Counted from the stretch's first letter, positions 42,623-54,743 are shown. The stretch: DNA of 64,000 bases from Glebionis coronaria (GCA_025667525.1 JANFOE010000584.1:92001-156000), one strand, 5' to 3'. Notes: generated by a model not told the origin, from the sequence alone. Program-made: numbers and translations.

Positions 42623-44138
42623 TGTAGAAACTAGAAGGGGGGGTTGAATAGTTTCACTTCGATTGGTGACCAAATTAAAATTACTTTCAATTTGGTTTGT
42701 ATCAAAACTATCTTTTACTTGAGGCTAAGTTGCATAATGATTAGGTTCAATTGAAATGCACTAGCAAAGATAATAATTAAGTATAATGATAATGAAATAA
42801 GTAAAGAGTAAGGAAGGAGACAACCTAGTGGGAAGACACCAAGATTTATAGTGGTTCGACAACGAGGCTCTATCCTCGTTTCTACTCCACTCCTCGAGTA
42901 CACCTACTCGAGATTTCCACTATATCCACAAGCTCCCTTCTCGGCGGAGAAAACCTTACATCGTTGCTTACATTATTTTCCGACACTAAGCTAAATGTCG
43001 AGACCTAATCTTTAGCTAGGACCAATCTACACGACGTTGCCTACTTCACAATTTAACGACACAAGGCTAGATGTCGGGTTCTAATCTTAAGGTATAACCA
43101 ATCTTCACGCTCTTCACTTTGAAGCTAAGTGAGAACTTCACACAACACAACTACCGATCACTTTAAAGTTTAGTGAGAACTCACAAGACACAACTACATC
43201 ACTTTATAGTTTAGTGAGAACTCCTAATCAAATCTATTACAACTCAACTAGACTTATCCAAGTACACACATGTAGCTTGGATTTACACAACACAAATCCA
43301 AGCAAACACATATGCAATGGATGTACACAACAAATCCAAGTATCGACAAATAACTTGGATGAACACAACTAGTCCAAGTATTCATAAATACATTGGATTG
43401 ACCTAAAACAAAAAGGGTATCATGATGAATATGACTAGCTCATAGATTCATCTTTATCACAACACTAGTGAGTGAGTGATCTTCTCATTGGACATGGTAA
43501 TGGAGGGGATCAAGAGGATAATCATATGTAAACATCCTTAACAATTTAAGTGATCATTTACTAATGATTATGCTATAGAAAATAGAAAGAGGGTTGAGAA
43601 AAACGTCCAAGAGGCTTGCTGGAAAATGAGATTTGACCCACTATTTAAAGGAGACAAAGTTACAACGGATCTATAACGGCTACTGTGCGCGGTACCTTAT
43701 CTCACCCCGCGGTACCATATCGCTAAGGTACCGCGTAGGTACTTAAGGTACCGCCACTAGACTCCGCTCCGTTTTTTATCTTTTAGTGGGGTGGGAATAT
43801 CTGAGGTATTTGAACCCTTCAAAGGATATTCTAACAGCATTTGGAATATGCCATTTTTAAATTTTCATTTTCCATTTTAATAAAACATTTTCTAAAAAAG
43901 AAAGTTTATTAAAAAGTCTTTTGTCTTATTAACAAAAGTGAGTTTTAAGGATAATCATTTTGATGATCACCAAGTATGATTAAGAAAGGTTAGTGATATG
44001 ATTATTACCTTGATGATAGAGTTAGTTAAATAATTCATTTTGTGTTTTACACTAAATGTGTTGTATGGTTTGTTGTGATCAAAACTAAGAAAGATTAGTT
44101 AACACTAATAATGTTTTTAGGCATCACTTGCATTAACA
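42623..44138 (-). repeat. 5' LTR of B
   Basis: 1,516 bp, plus strand TGTAGAAAC...TGCATTAACA. Contains cassette 9, the TTTAAATA site in sense near 43650, and the same tandem repeats as 6242-6530. Right border is F LTR DNA. Confidence 0.9.
43688..43754. repeat. Palindromic cassette 9 (B 5' LTR)
   Basis: Half-sites GCGGTACCTTAT, GCGGTACCATAT, TAAGGTACCGCG and TAAGGTACCGCC; the copy of cassette 1. Confidence 0.87.
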
Positions 44139-47100
44139 GGCTTTTTGGCCCATTAAGCTATAAGCTGATGCCATAAGCTCAAATTATACACACAATCTTC
44201 TTTTGAGTTACTTAAGAGATCTGTAAAAAGAAAATTGGAAAAAGCACAAGGAATAAGCCTGAATAAGGAATAAGCTATCTTCACAAAACGACAAAATAGT
44301 CGTTTTCGAGTTCTAGGCCACCCCAAGAGCTGATTCAACTTTCAAAATCTTTTAAATGACTTAACTAAGCTTAAGAAACAAAAAGATTTTCAATAAGCAC
44401 ACTCAATAAGCTGGAATAAGCAGATAAGCACTTAATTAAAAGTCAACTTTATGAGTTTTCTAGCAAAAAGTCAAAGCCAAGGTCTGATAAGCTCCAGTTC
44501 AAACAAATGGGTCAAATGAGGAAGATTGATCACAAAAATAAGTTGTTGCAAGTCTGGATAAGCCAATATGGCTTATTAATAAGCTGGATCAAAATTAACA
44601 CTAGCAGGGGCTAGTTTTGGGTGTTGAGCAGTAGGAACTTTTCCCACTGCTTGACTTTCTTGACTATTTGTCTTTAGTGACTTTTTTGTGGATTCGAGTT
44701 TCACAAAGGCACCAAAATGATCAGTTAATCATAAGGAGTCAATAGCAATCACAAAAACACAATCACAATCAGCCAATTAGCACAGTTAATTCAAAAGATC
44801 ACCAGATATCCCACATACATGAACAATAAGCAGATTTCACTCAATAAGCAGTTTTAACAAAAATCAGCCAGCCAAATTGCACCAAATGCATACAAAAGAA
44901 ATAATAAATTCAAATGAACATATTTAAACAGGTTTCATGCAATGGTTCAAGGTCTAGATCAAGATTCAAGCACCAAAAAGTTACTGATGAACACTAGTAG
45001 GCAATTATGAACACTTTGCTGATATACTTGACCAACAAGCCAAATTCAAACACTCAAATCTTCAAATCAGGTTATATAAACTTTGATTTAACACCTTTTA
45101 TCCCTAAACATGCATATACTCTAAGTATTACCAAATCTTTAGGTCAAAAACAGTCAAAACCAATAAGTTATAGCACAATCTTGGATTCAAGGTTTAAAAG
45201 CAAATAACTTGCAGAAACTAGCACTCAACCAAGTGAATAACAGATACAAAGCATAAACAACACATTCCACAAACACAATAACACTCTATGATCTTAAACA
45301 GATAATCCCAAACACCCCTTATCTTTTTCAAATCAGATTTAAACAAGTATAAGTGTATTCCAAGACTACCCAAGCCCAATCAAACACATAAACAGATGTA
45401 ATATGCAGTATTAAGCAAGATTAGACCATAAATTCCACAAGAACACAAGCAACACTCAAATTCACCAAAAATCAAGATTTTAAGCAGATTTAAGGTAGAA
45501 TGGTTCAAACCTCATGGATGTACATCCACACCCACGAATTTTGAGCTTATGTGCTAGCAAGAACCAGCACAAGCTTCCACAAACAAGCCTACTAAGATGG
45601 AACAAAGTTAGAAGCAAAAATATCAAAATCCAAGGTTTGAACAAGACTTAGCAAAATATCAAGATTTAAGGAAAATATGCAAACTTTTGCACACTCCTTT
45701 GAAAACAGGTCTTAGGATTTGGGTTTAGTTAACAAACAACAATAATAAGCAGGAAATAAGAATGACACTTGACTTTTCTTCACCAATTTCAAACACACTT
45801 CATTAATGAAAATGAGATTTACAGAATTGTGAACTTATGAAAAATTCAAGAGCAAAAACAAATGTAGTAACCCTAATGCCTTATATAGGCTACAAGTGAT
45901 GTCTAGGAAATATAAAAACGTGAAACCTAATGCAGTAGAAGTCCCAAAATGCCCCTTGTGAAGTTTGAATTTTTGTGAATCATGTGACTTGTTCTTGGCG
46001 TTTTGTAGTTGCTGGCATAGTAGAATTGCATACAATGGCTTAAAGTAAGCTTAAAAAGTAAGCTTCAATGCTGGGCGTTGGATGACTGGTGGAGTTTTGG
46101 CAGTATCTTCAACCTTGGTGCAGGGGAATCTCATGTGGGTCTATTGAGTGATGTGGCACATGTTTTTAAGGTTGGGATGTGATTAAGGATACCTTAATCA
46201 TAAATCTGGAGCATATTAGGGCCTAATTACAAGTAGATTAAGAAAACCCAAATGTGTTCTTGAGATGAATAGTTCATGTTTTGATCCGGTTTTGTGTTTA
46301 AAACTTGTGTTTAGCGCCATATAATTAACTAATCAGATTTAGTTAAATATGGTTATGGGTGGAAAGCTGAGGTGGAAGCAGGGTGAAGTGTGATTGGTTG
46401 ATTCAAGTGAGTGGGACACTTGTCATGTGGAGAGTGGTTAAGGTAAGTTCCCTTGTCTGCCAGGTTTGGTCCCCCATTTCTTTACTTCCTTTCACTTGCA
46501 AATAAATAAGGCAACATCAGTTTTCCTTTGTTAACGAAGTTTCCAACTTCACACTTTTGCCCCAAAAAGTTTTGTAAAGTATTTTCAGGGGTATTTCTTG
46601 CCAATTCTTGATTCTTGAAGGGCTGATTTGGCATTTTCTTCATTGATAATGTCTTGACTTGTCTTGTTGACTTCTTGGAGGACTGAATTTGACAAATCAT
46701 GATTTATGAGGGACCATTTTTGCCATTTCTTCAAAGTCAATGGTCCTTTTTGCAATTTGACATATTTAAAGGACCAAAATTGTAATTTCTTGTAACTTGA
46801 AGGCCTTCATGGTATGTTTGACTTTGAGGAGGACTAATATTGACAATTTAGTTTTGTTGAGGGACTAAATTTGCCAATTCTTCATAGTGGAGGGCCCTTT
46901 TTGTAAATTTGACAAACTTTAGGGACCAATCTTGTAATTATGAAGATACAAGGGTTTAAAGTGTCAATTCTTTAATATTGGAGGACCCTTCTTGCATAAT
47001 CTTCAAATCTTCAAGGGTTATTCTTGGAAAATCTTCATTAGGGCTTGGTTCATTATGCGGCTTCGTTTCCCGTGTTCGTTTTTGCATGGTTCTTGTGATC

Positions 47101-47236
47101 TTTTGTCATTTTCTCAATATACGTACCTAAATACACAAGTAACGAACACAAGCATATATTTGGCTATTTTCATGATATTTATTGCATTTAAAGCCCTTTT
47201 TGGACGTTGAGACTATGTATAAAAGCAGTCTCATCA
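44139..47236 (-). repeat. 3' LTR of F (sense 5' part)
   Basis: 44139-46319 matches 56466-58759; 46320-47236 has no partner here because G cuts the other LTR. Sense start TGATGAGACTGC at 47236 pairs with the sense end CTTCTACATCA at 55482. TATA in sense (GCCTATATAA) at 45881-45888. A deletion of about 125 bp near 45630 relative to the right copy is bounded by AAAAT on both sides. Confidence 0.85.
46590..47020. repeat. Degenerate tandem repeat in F U3
   Basis: About eight diverged units of roughly 45-55 bp sharing GAGGGACYAAWWTTGYMAATT. Upstream of the TATA box in sense; a possible enhancer-like array. Confidence 0.6.
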
Positions 47237-47252
47237 CTACCCCGTACAAAAC

Positions 47253-47275
47253 CATTGCTGTGCCCTCACGCAATG
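47253..47275 (-). other. PPT-side stem-loop of F
   Basis: Sense outer stem CATTGC/GCAATG, inner stem GTG/CAC, loop AGGG, bulged A. The inner stem covaries with ATG/CAT in D and E. Confidence 0.68.
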
Positions 47276-47500
47276 CTAGAATAAAGTATCATAGGACCTC
47301 CAAAATTCATTTTTATTCATTTTTATTGAATGATAAATTAGCTACACTACTACTACTTCTACTTGCTTTTTAGACATAATGTATGATTTTCATCGCAAAA
47401 TGGGACGTTTAGGTTCATAGAATAAGAACACGTGAATGCTTCGTTAGAAATAATTTCATCGTCCTCGATTTTCAACCCAATTCCATGCTATGCGTACACA

Positions 47501-47642
47501 GAGATCATTGTCATTATAAGTTAGTAATGCTAACACTACTCATATGCCCTAATCACGTACTTATCCTCCCATTCTCCTAAGTTGTATCTCTTATATTTTA
47601 TTTTGTCTTGAATGTTTCACGAGGATCCATTGTTTGACTTAT
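47501..47642 (-). other. Conserved noncoding block of F
   Basis: GAGATCATTGTCATTATAAG, ATCTCTTATATTTTATT and TTGTTTGACTTAT in the same order and spacing as in D and E, although the surrounding DNA is diverged. Confidence 0.65.
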
Positions 47643-49027
47643 GCGCTAATAGAGATTTAGGTCTAAAAATAGAGTCCTAACGGTGTAACCAAGATCATCG
47701 AATTAATAACCCCTCCTAATAGACAACGATGTCAAAAAATTAAGTCAACAAGAAGGATCAATAAACACGGTTTTATAACGGTTTTGAACATGAGACTTAT
47801 TACCAAGACTTTTATACGCCCCCTAACGGAAGGGCCTTATTATTATAGGTTTACCTCCATCTTTTATTCAACTTCGTCATGAAGCTTTTATTATGACTTC
47901 GGTCTTGCCTTGCCTTTTATTATCCGCCTCATCGGTGGTTTTATTATGGCCAAAGACGTATATCCTTACGCTAAGGCGAATTTTGGATCTTTAAAGCTTC
48001 AAAGATTAAGGCTTGATTCACTTTCAATTTTGCATAGATTTTTCGGCCTTGTGAGCGTCAAATTGTTTGCTTGATTTAGGTGAGCACTTGAAATCTTATT
48101 ATTGGGTGAAGCTTTTGATTATTCGGGTTGCCAATACTTCAAAACCGTGACGCTGGCGATACCTTAATGTTTTCCCAATTTAATTACATGGAAGCTACTA
48201 GGAAAGACTAGAAATAAACAATCAAGACTAAACTGCTAAGTCAATATTTATTAAGCAAAAAATATTTACATGCGTAAGGAGAATAAGCAAACAACGAGAA
48301 CACATGAGTTTTTGAAAGAATACGAGTACTCTACGTTTATCATAGTAACTTATAATTAACTCTATCATTTCTCGTCCTCATTTAAGAGACTTAGCCTAAT
48401 AAAAAGTTAAGGAATCGAAGCTAAGTGCTCAACACGCACGGTCGAGTAAAAAATTACTCTTATTCTCGCCATCGGAAAATCTACATTCGTGTCTTCAAAC
48501 ACTTATAAAACATGAGAAAATTTTAAAATTTGGCCATTTTAGCCTTATTTTGTAACAAAACGATAAACAAAAAGATAAAATTTGGAAAGCGTGAAGGTTT
48601 GGCAAGGCAAGTATCTATTCACCCCCCCATACTAAAGTTAAACATTTTCCTCAATGTTTCGAGTCTAAGGGTTGGAAAATTCCCATACTAGAGACGTAGT
48701 CGAATGCTTAATCTAGCATGGAAAGGGTGTAACCGTTAAATTTAAAGCCGTTTATGAAGTGTGCTATAAACCTAAGGTTAGAACATAAAAGGATATATCA
48801 TGGATATTGAGAAAGTCTTCAACGCAAACGATCGAGTGCTCCCATAAAACGAACACGAGAGGCTCCAATCGTGAAGATAATGATCATCTAAAATCCACAT
48901 TTCACAAACAACTATGGAACAAAGGTTGGAAGGGCACAAATACCCTCACGTTACTACATTAGAAAGCGATAATATGTACATAGGATAAGCATGGGACTCC
49001 CCCACGAGGAACCTCGTTTTTGATTAC

Positions 49028-49047
49028 CGAGTCATGAGCTCGACTCG
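49028..49047 (-). other. Conserved stem-loop after F pol
   Basis: CGAGTC/GACTCG with loop ATGAGCTC (plus strand), 13 bp past the integrase stop. Confidence 0.6.
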
Positions 49048-49059
49048 ATACCCTCAATA

Positions 49060-50229
49060 CTAATTATCATTGGGGAAGGTGATTTGGTCGAGGTAGTTCA
49101 AGGATGGAACTTCCCCGCCAAAGTAGTGCTTCAACCTATGTCCATTCACCTTGAAATTGGGGCCATCATTTTGAGCTAGCTCGATGGTCCCATATGGAAA
49201 AACTTGAGTCACGATGAATGGACTGGACGAACGGGATTTCAATTTACCGGAAAAGATTTTCAAACGAGAGTTAAAAAGCAAAACTTGATCCCCAATGTTA
49301 AAAACCCGGTTTTTAATTTTTGAATCATGTAACTTTTTAGTATTTTCTTTATAAATCAATGAACTTTCATAATCAATATCCCTTAATTCATCCAATTCAT
49401 TTAATTGCATTTTCTGGTGTTTTCCCGCGGTCTCCATATCATCATTACAATGCTTTAGGGCCCAATAAGCCTTGTGTTCCAATTCAAATGGCAAGTGAAA
49501 ATTTTTCCCATACACAAGCTTATAAGGAGTGCACCCAATGGGCGTCTTATGAGCGGTCCTAAAGGCCCATAAAGCATCGTTCAACTTATCCGACCAAGAT
49601 TGTCGGTTTTCCCCAATAGATCTCTCCAAGATCCTCTTCAAAGCTCGGTTTGAAACCTCGACTTGCCCACTCGTTTGTGGGTGATAAGCCGTAGAAAGAC
49701 GATGTGTAACCCGATATTTACTTAGGACCCTTTCGAATTGGTCGTTACAAAAATGGGTTCCACGATCGCTTATGATCACACGAGGGGTTCCAAACCGAGA
49801 AAACAATTGCTTCAAAAACTTGACTACCACACGAGCATCATTGGTGGGCAAAGCCTTAGCTTCCACCCACTTAGATAGGTAGTCAAACGCGACAAGGATG
49901 TACTTATTACCACGAGATGATGGAAACGGACCCATAAAGTCAATGCCCCAAACGTCAAAGATCTCACACACTTGGATGATATTTTGTGGCATTTCATATT
50001 TTTGTGAGGCTTTTCCTTGTCGTTGGCATGAGTCACATGACTTCACAAGCTCATGTGCATCTCGGTAAATAGTAGGCCAAAAGAAACCGGAATCAAAGAC
50101 CTTCTTAGCCATGAGATTAGCACCATGGTGACCACCCGTGGGTCCCTCGTGACAAGCTCTAAGGATGTTAGAAGCTTCGGTACCAAAGACACAACGTCGA
50201 ATAATTTGATCCGCACAAGTTCGAAACAA
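49060..50229 (-). pseudogene. pol: F integrase part of pol
   Basis: Open from 50229 to the natural stop at 49060 and in frame with the RT part, from which a TAG at 50242-50244 separates it. Zinc finger ([12 protein letters not shown] ... SCDSCQRQG), catalytic D in [10 protein letters not shown] in SDRGTHFCN and E in [12 protein letters not shown], then the C-terminal domain ending [18 protein letters not shown]. Complete where E is truncated. Athila type, no chromodomain. Confidence 0.9.
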
Positions 50230-50241
50230 GTAAGGGTCGTT

Positions 50242-52017
50242 CTAAAAATAGAACTTTACGTCACGAAAGAATTTTCGTTTTTCTTGAGTCGTCATACCCT
50301 TGATGATGAAGTTACCCGCATGGTAAATTGCGATGTCCTCAAACCATGGGGTGGAAGAATCAAGCTTAGAATTCACTACACCAAGTGTCTCGAGCGGAAA
50401 TGTTTCGGTGATTTCCTTGGGCTCGTAAACACTTTGGTGAGGATCTTCCAAACGAGAAAGATGATCGTCCGCTAGATTCTCGGCTCCTTTTTTGACAACG
50501 ATTTTGTGATCAAATTCTTGAAGGAGGAGAATCCAACGAAGTAATATCGGCTTAGCATCTTGTTTAGCCATAAGATACTTGATAGCCGAATGATCCGTAC
50601 ACACTATGCATTTCGTCAAGACGAGATAAGGTCGGAATTTCTCAAATGCATAAACCACGGCAAGGAATTCCTTCTCCGTTGTAGTGTATTTTAGTTGAGT
50701 CTCGGTCATCGTCTTGCTAGCATAGTGGATAGGAAAGAAGTGTTTTTCATGACGTTGCCCCAATACGGCCCCAATGGCATAGTCACTCGCATCACACATG
50801 AGCTCAAAGGGGAGGTTCCAATTGGGAGAAACAAGAATGGGAGCTTCGGTAAGTTTCTTCTTAAGGATCTCAAAGGCTCGTACACAATCTTCATCAAAGA
50901 CAAAACGTGCATCTTTTTCAAGGAGATGTGTAATATGTCGAGAGATCTTTGAAAAATCCTTGATGAATCGACGATAAAAGCCCGCATGGCCTAGGAAACT
51001 CCTAACTCCCTTAACGGTTTTGGGATGAGGTAATTTGGCGATGACGTCTACCTTAGCTTGATCTACCTCAATCCCCGCTTTCGAAACCTTGTGCCCTAAG
51101 ACGATTCCACTTTTAACCATAAAATGACATTTTTCCCAATTAAGCACAAGGTTGGTTTCCTCAAAACGCTTCAACATTCTCTCAAGATTCGACAAACACG
51201 AAGTGAACGAACTACCAAACATGGAAAAGTCATCCATGAAGACTTCCATCGTCTTCTCGATCATATCATGAAAAATAGCCATCATGCACCTTTGAAAGGT
51301 TCCCGGTGCATTGCAAAGTCCGAATGGTATTCTACGATAGGCAAACGTTCCATATGGACACGTAAACGTAGTTTTTTCTTGATCACGAGGGTCGATGGAG
51401 ATTTGGAAGTAACCGGAAAAACTATCTAAAAAGCAATAGAAATCGTTTCCCGCAAGACGCTCCAACATTTGGTCCATGAAGGGCAAGGGAAAATGGTATT
51501 TTCGAGTGCCGTCATTTAAGTTACGATAGTCAATGCACACCCTCCATCCGGTCACAAGTCTAGTGGGAATTAACTCGTTGGAATCGTTTGGCACAACGAT
51601 CATTTCTCCCTTCTTAAGGACACAATGAATAGGACTCACCCAAGGGCTATCGGAAATAGGGTAAATCATTCCCGCGTCAAGGAGTTTTAGGACCTCCTTT
51701 TTGATGACGTCGTGAATTTTGGGGTTCACCCTTCTTTGACATTGGATTGCGGGCTTGTAATCCTCCTCCATTAAGATTTTGTGGGTACAAAATTTGGGAT
51801 CGATTCCCTTAATGTCGGATAACTTCCACGCAATTGTCCCTTTGTGATCCTTTATAACATCGACAAGTGCGGTTTTTTCATCATTTAAAAGTTCTTTCAA
51901 AATAATAACCGGCAACTTGTCGTCCTCCTCCAAAAATACATATTCGAGATGAGGAGGTAAATCTTTCAACTCGAGGATAGGTGGTTCCTCAATTGAAGAT
52001 TTAGGCTCGATACTCAT
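50242..52017 (-). pseudogene. pol: F RT-RNase H part of pol
   Basis: Starts inside the protease-RT linker ([19 protein letters not shown]). RT motifs [20 protein letters not shown] and FMDD in FMDDFSMFG; RNase H with [39 protein letters not shown] and the linker [13 protein letters not shown]. The frame is intact through the whole RT and RNase H, ending at a TAG just before the integrase. Upstream (52018-52407) the frame is lost between protease and RT. Confidence 0.9.
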
Positions 52018-52407
52018 AACCTCCTCGGGTGGAGGAAATGGGAAATCGTTAAGAAAATCCTTGATAATCGAGAAGTCCTCAACATTGTCGAGGTCTTCGT
52101 CTCAAGTACGTGGAACATCGAATTCTTCCAACGTAAAACCACCACCTTCAAATGGAGTGAAGGTTGGTGTCGAATTATCAAGAATGGGATCTAACATAGT
52201 GGGATTGCCACTATTTTCGTCGTCACCAAAACCTAAAACTTCTTGTGAAAATTCCTCGCAAACAACGTCAATCATATCAACGAGGTTTATGGTTGCAACG
52301 GAATAAACATGAGAAATTTGAGAAAACGTAAGGTGATCTTTCTAGCATGCACATCGATTAAAGCCATAGACGTATCTAAAAATGAAAGACCTAAAATGAG
52401 AGGAACT

Positions 52408-54743
52408 TTAGGATCCGTGGGGAATATCGACAACGATAAAGTCTACCAGATAATAAAACTTTCCCACTTTTACAAAAACGTCTTCCGCCAATCCACATGC
52501 GGGAATTGTGGAATGGTCGACCAACTCGATAGACATTAGTGAAGGTGTAAGATTAGGAAGATTGTGCGACTTGAAGATAGCAAGTGGCATCAAGTTAATA
52601 CTAGCACCAAGATCGGCCAAGGCATAGCATTCCTCCATATCTTGAATTGCACAAGGAATCAAGAATTTACCAGGATCACCGACTTTTTGAGGTATGCAGT
52701 TAAGTTAAACCGATGAACAACTAGACAATTGTTTCAATTTCTCCTTGTTGTTCAACATACTCTTAAAGTTAGCGGCAAATCGAGACATCATGACCAAAGC
52801 ATCGGCAAAACTCACATTAAAATGAACGTCACGAAACATTTTCATAAAATGCTCAAATTGGTAATTGTCGCGCTCTTGACGTTTCTCCTTTCTAAGTCTC
52901 GATGGATAGGGCAAAGGTGGTGTGGGTTGAGGCATAGGCATAGCCTTTGGAATCTCGGGTTCCAAATGTGGTAATGGGTCAACCGTAGGTGTGGCATGAG
53001 CGGTACTTCGTGGATTGGGACATGCTCCTTTTCGACCACCACCTCGGGTTCTTCTTCAATTGCCTCCTCCGTAGGAGCAATTGGTTGAGGAGTCGGTTCC
53101 TTAAGTGTCTTACCACTACGTGTGGTAATCACTTTCATCTCTCCCTTAGGGTTCGATATGGTGTTACTAGGAAGACAACTCGAAGACGGTTTACACATAA
53201 TAGCCTCAAACATAGATGAAATTTTGTCCTCAAACATGGATTGCCTCTTCTCGACCTTAATCATCTCTTGTTTTATTTCATGTTGCCCTTGTTCCATTTT
53301 TTGTTGGTTTTGTTGTAACCTAGTTACATTCTCTTCCATTTTGTTTGTATGGATTTTAAGCTCATTTGCTAACTCGTTTTTCAACTCTTTCTTCAAGTCG
53401 TTCTTAAACTCGGATCTTAGGCTAATGATTTCTCTTTGAATGTTGTCAAACCTAGCATCGTTTCCATTAGCATATTCAACAAATTCATTTGGAAGATCTT
53501 TCAAAGTTTGCAAACTCTTGTTGTTGTTTTGAAAATCATTATTTTGATTTTTGTTTGAAACTTGATTATTAGCCCCTTGATTCTCATAGTTTCCTTTGTA
53601 ATTGCTTTTAAAACCAACTTGATTGTTTCGATAGTTGTTGTTAGCATTTTGATTTGGAGCAAAACCCGGTGGAGTCAATTGATTAGAGCGGGTAACTTGA
53701 CCGTTTTGGTTGTAAGTTCCCGTGGCCGCGTAGGCACTCGAAGTGTTACCACCGTTGGTGATGCACTCGAAGAAATCATGACCTCCACCACAATACATAC
53801 ATGAAACCTCAACCGCTTTAGCCGTAGCGGGAGCACTTTGTTCTCCAACTTTGAATTCAATTAAAAGACCTTTAAGCTTATCAAAGATTTTGTTTTCCAA
53901 GTTCGCCTCAATTTGGCAAGCATCGATGGTATTAGACAAAGAAGGTGAAGCTGAAGACGAAGCCTTACGAACACTCGATGTGTTACGAGGACTATACACC
54001 TTAGATCTATTCTCAATTATCAACAACGCTTCCTCAACCGTTTTACACAAAAAATTACCACCCGCGGCGGCATTAAGATAATCTCTTTCATGATCATTTA
54101 GTTCATTGTAAAACGTGTCAATCTGATGCAAGTCGGAAAAACCGTGATGATGACACTCATGTAACATTTCCTTAAACCTATTCCAAGCCGTTGAAAAACT
54201 CTCATTAAATTCTTGTGAAAATTTTGAAATCTCGTTTTTCAAATGCGTAGTCTTAGAGGGCGGAAAAAATTAGTTCACAAATTTAGAAACGAGATCCTTC
54301 CACGTCAATATAGAATTGGGTGGCTCTTTCTCTAACCAAATTTTAGCGGGCCCCGCTAAGGAATACGAAAAAAGCATCATCTTAATCGAGTCATTAGCAA
54401 CATCCTTAAATTTGCAAGTGGCGGTAAGACGATTGAATTGGCTGATATGGTTGTACGGGTTGTCCTTTTCATCACCACGGAATTTGTTGTTTTGGATCAT
54501 CGACAACAAACCCGTTTTCACTTCAAAATTCTCCGCAAGGATAGCGGGAATTACAATAGCCTCTCCATAACCCTCGGTGGGTGCTTGAAGTAACTCCATC
54601 ATAGTTCGATTCGCCATGGTTGGTTCTTCTCTTACGATAGGTTCGTCAATAGGAGACTCCTCACTAGAAAGATTAGGAGTAGGTGTTGACTCCTTTTGGT
54701 TTTTTCGTTTACGTGCACGTCTTGCTTGGTTACGGGTTTGCAT
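52408..54743 (-). pseudogene. gag: F gag-protease (several breaks)
   Basis: Likely start ATG 54743 (MQTRNQARRARKRKNQ), the counterpart of MRTRS in the other elements; an ATG at 54773 is also in frame. Gag core (ENFEVKTGLLSMI, MMLFSYSLAGPAKIWLEKEP, KNEISKF); zinc knuckle CMYCGGGHDFFEC; a long Gln/Asn-rich coiled region (KMEENVTRLQQNQQKMEQ); protease LADLGASINLMPLAIF. Breaks: TAA at 54270-54272, a frame change near 53000, a stop near 52705 and a frame change near 52420. Gag is clearly diverged from E, so F is a separate Athila lineage. Confidence 0.85.

Larger units (their letters stand above)
6113..44138 (-). mobile_element. Element B: pol-less Sirevirus-type LTR element with accessory ORFs (interrupted)
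   Basis: Its own DNA is 6113-7192, 16341-22239 and 42089-44138; the rest is inserted C and D (D holds E). The 5' LTR is complete (42623-44138). The 3' LTR is split by A and C, with its start off-window. LTR ends (sense TGTTAATGC...TTCTACA), the initiator-tRNA-Met primer site (42609-42620) and the polypurine tract next to 16420 match Sirevirus C. The interior (about 6.3 kb) has no gag, RT or integrase. It holds one gene of about 400 codons (20869-19654) and two related Pro-rich CxCC/CxCF ORFs. Rejoined length is about 9.4 kb. B sits in the left LTR of F: the F sequence resumes at 44139 and matches 56466 on. It must depend on proteins from another element such as C. Confidence 0.85.
47237..49059 (-). 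other. F 3' noncoding region
   Basis: No ORF of note. Polypurine tract at the LTR (sense TTTTGTACGGGGTAG). Holds the PPT-side hairpin (47253-47275), conserved block (47501-47642) and post-stop hairpin (49028-49047). An env-like gene, seen in some Athila elements, is absent. Confidence 0.75.

Noticed and set aside
44139..46319. 44139-46319 versus 56466-58759 as a segmental duplication of host DNA
   Set aside because: Both flank the F interior, and their outer ends pair as TGATG/CATCA next to a polypurine tract and a primer site, so they are LTRs.
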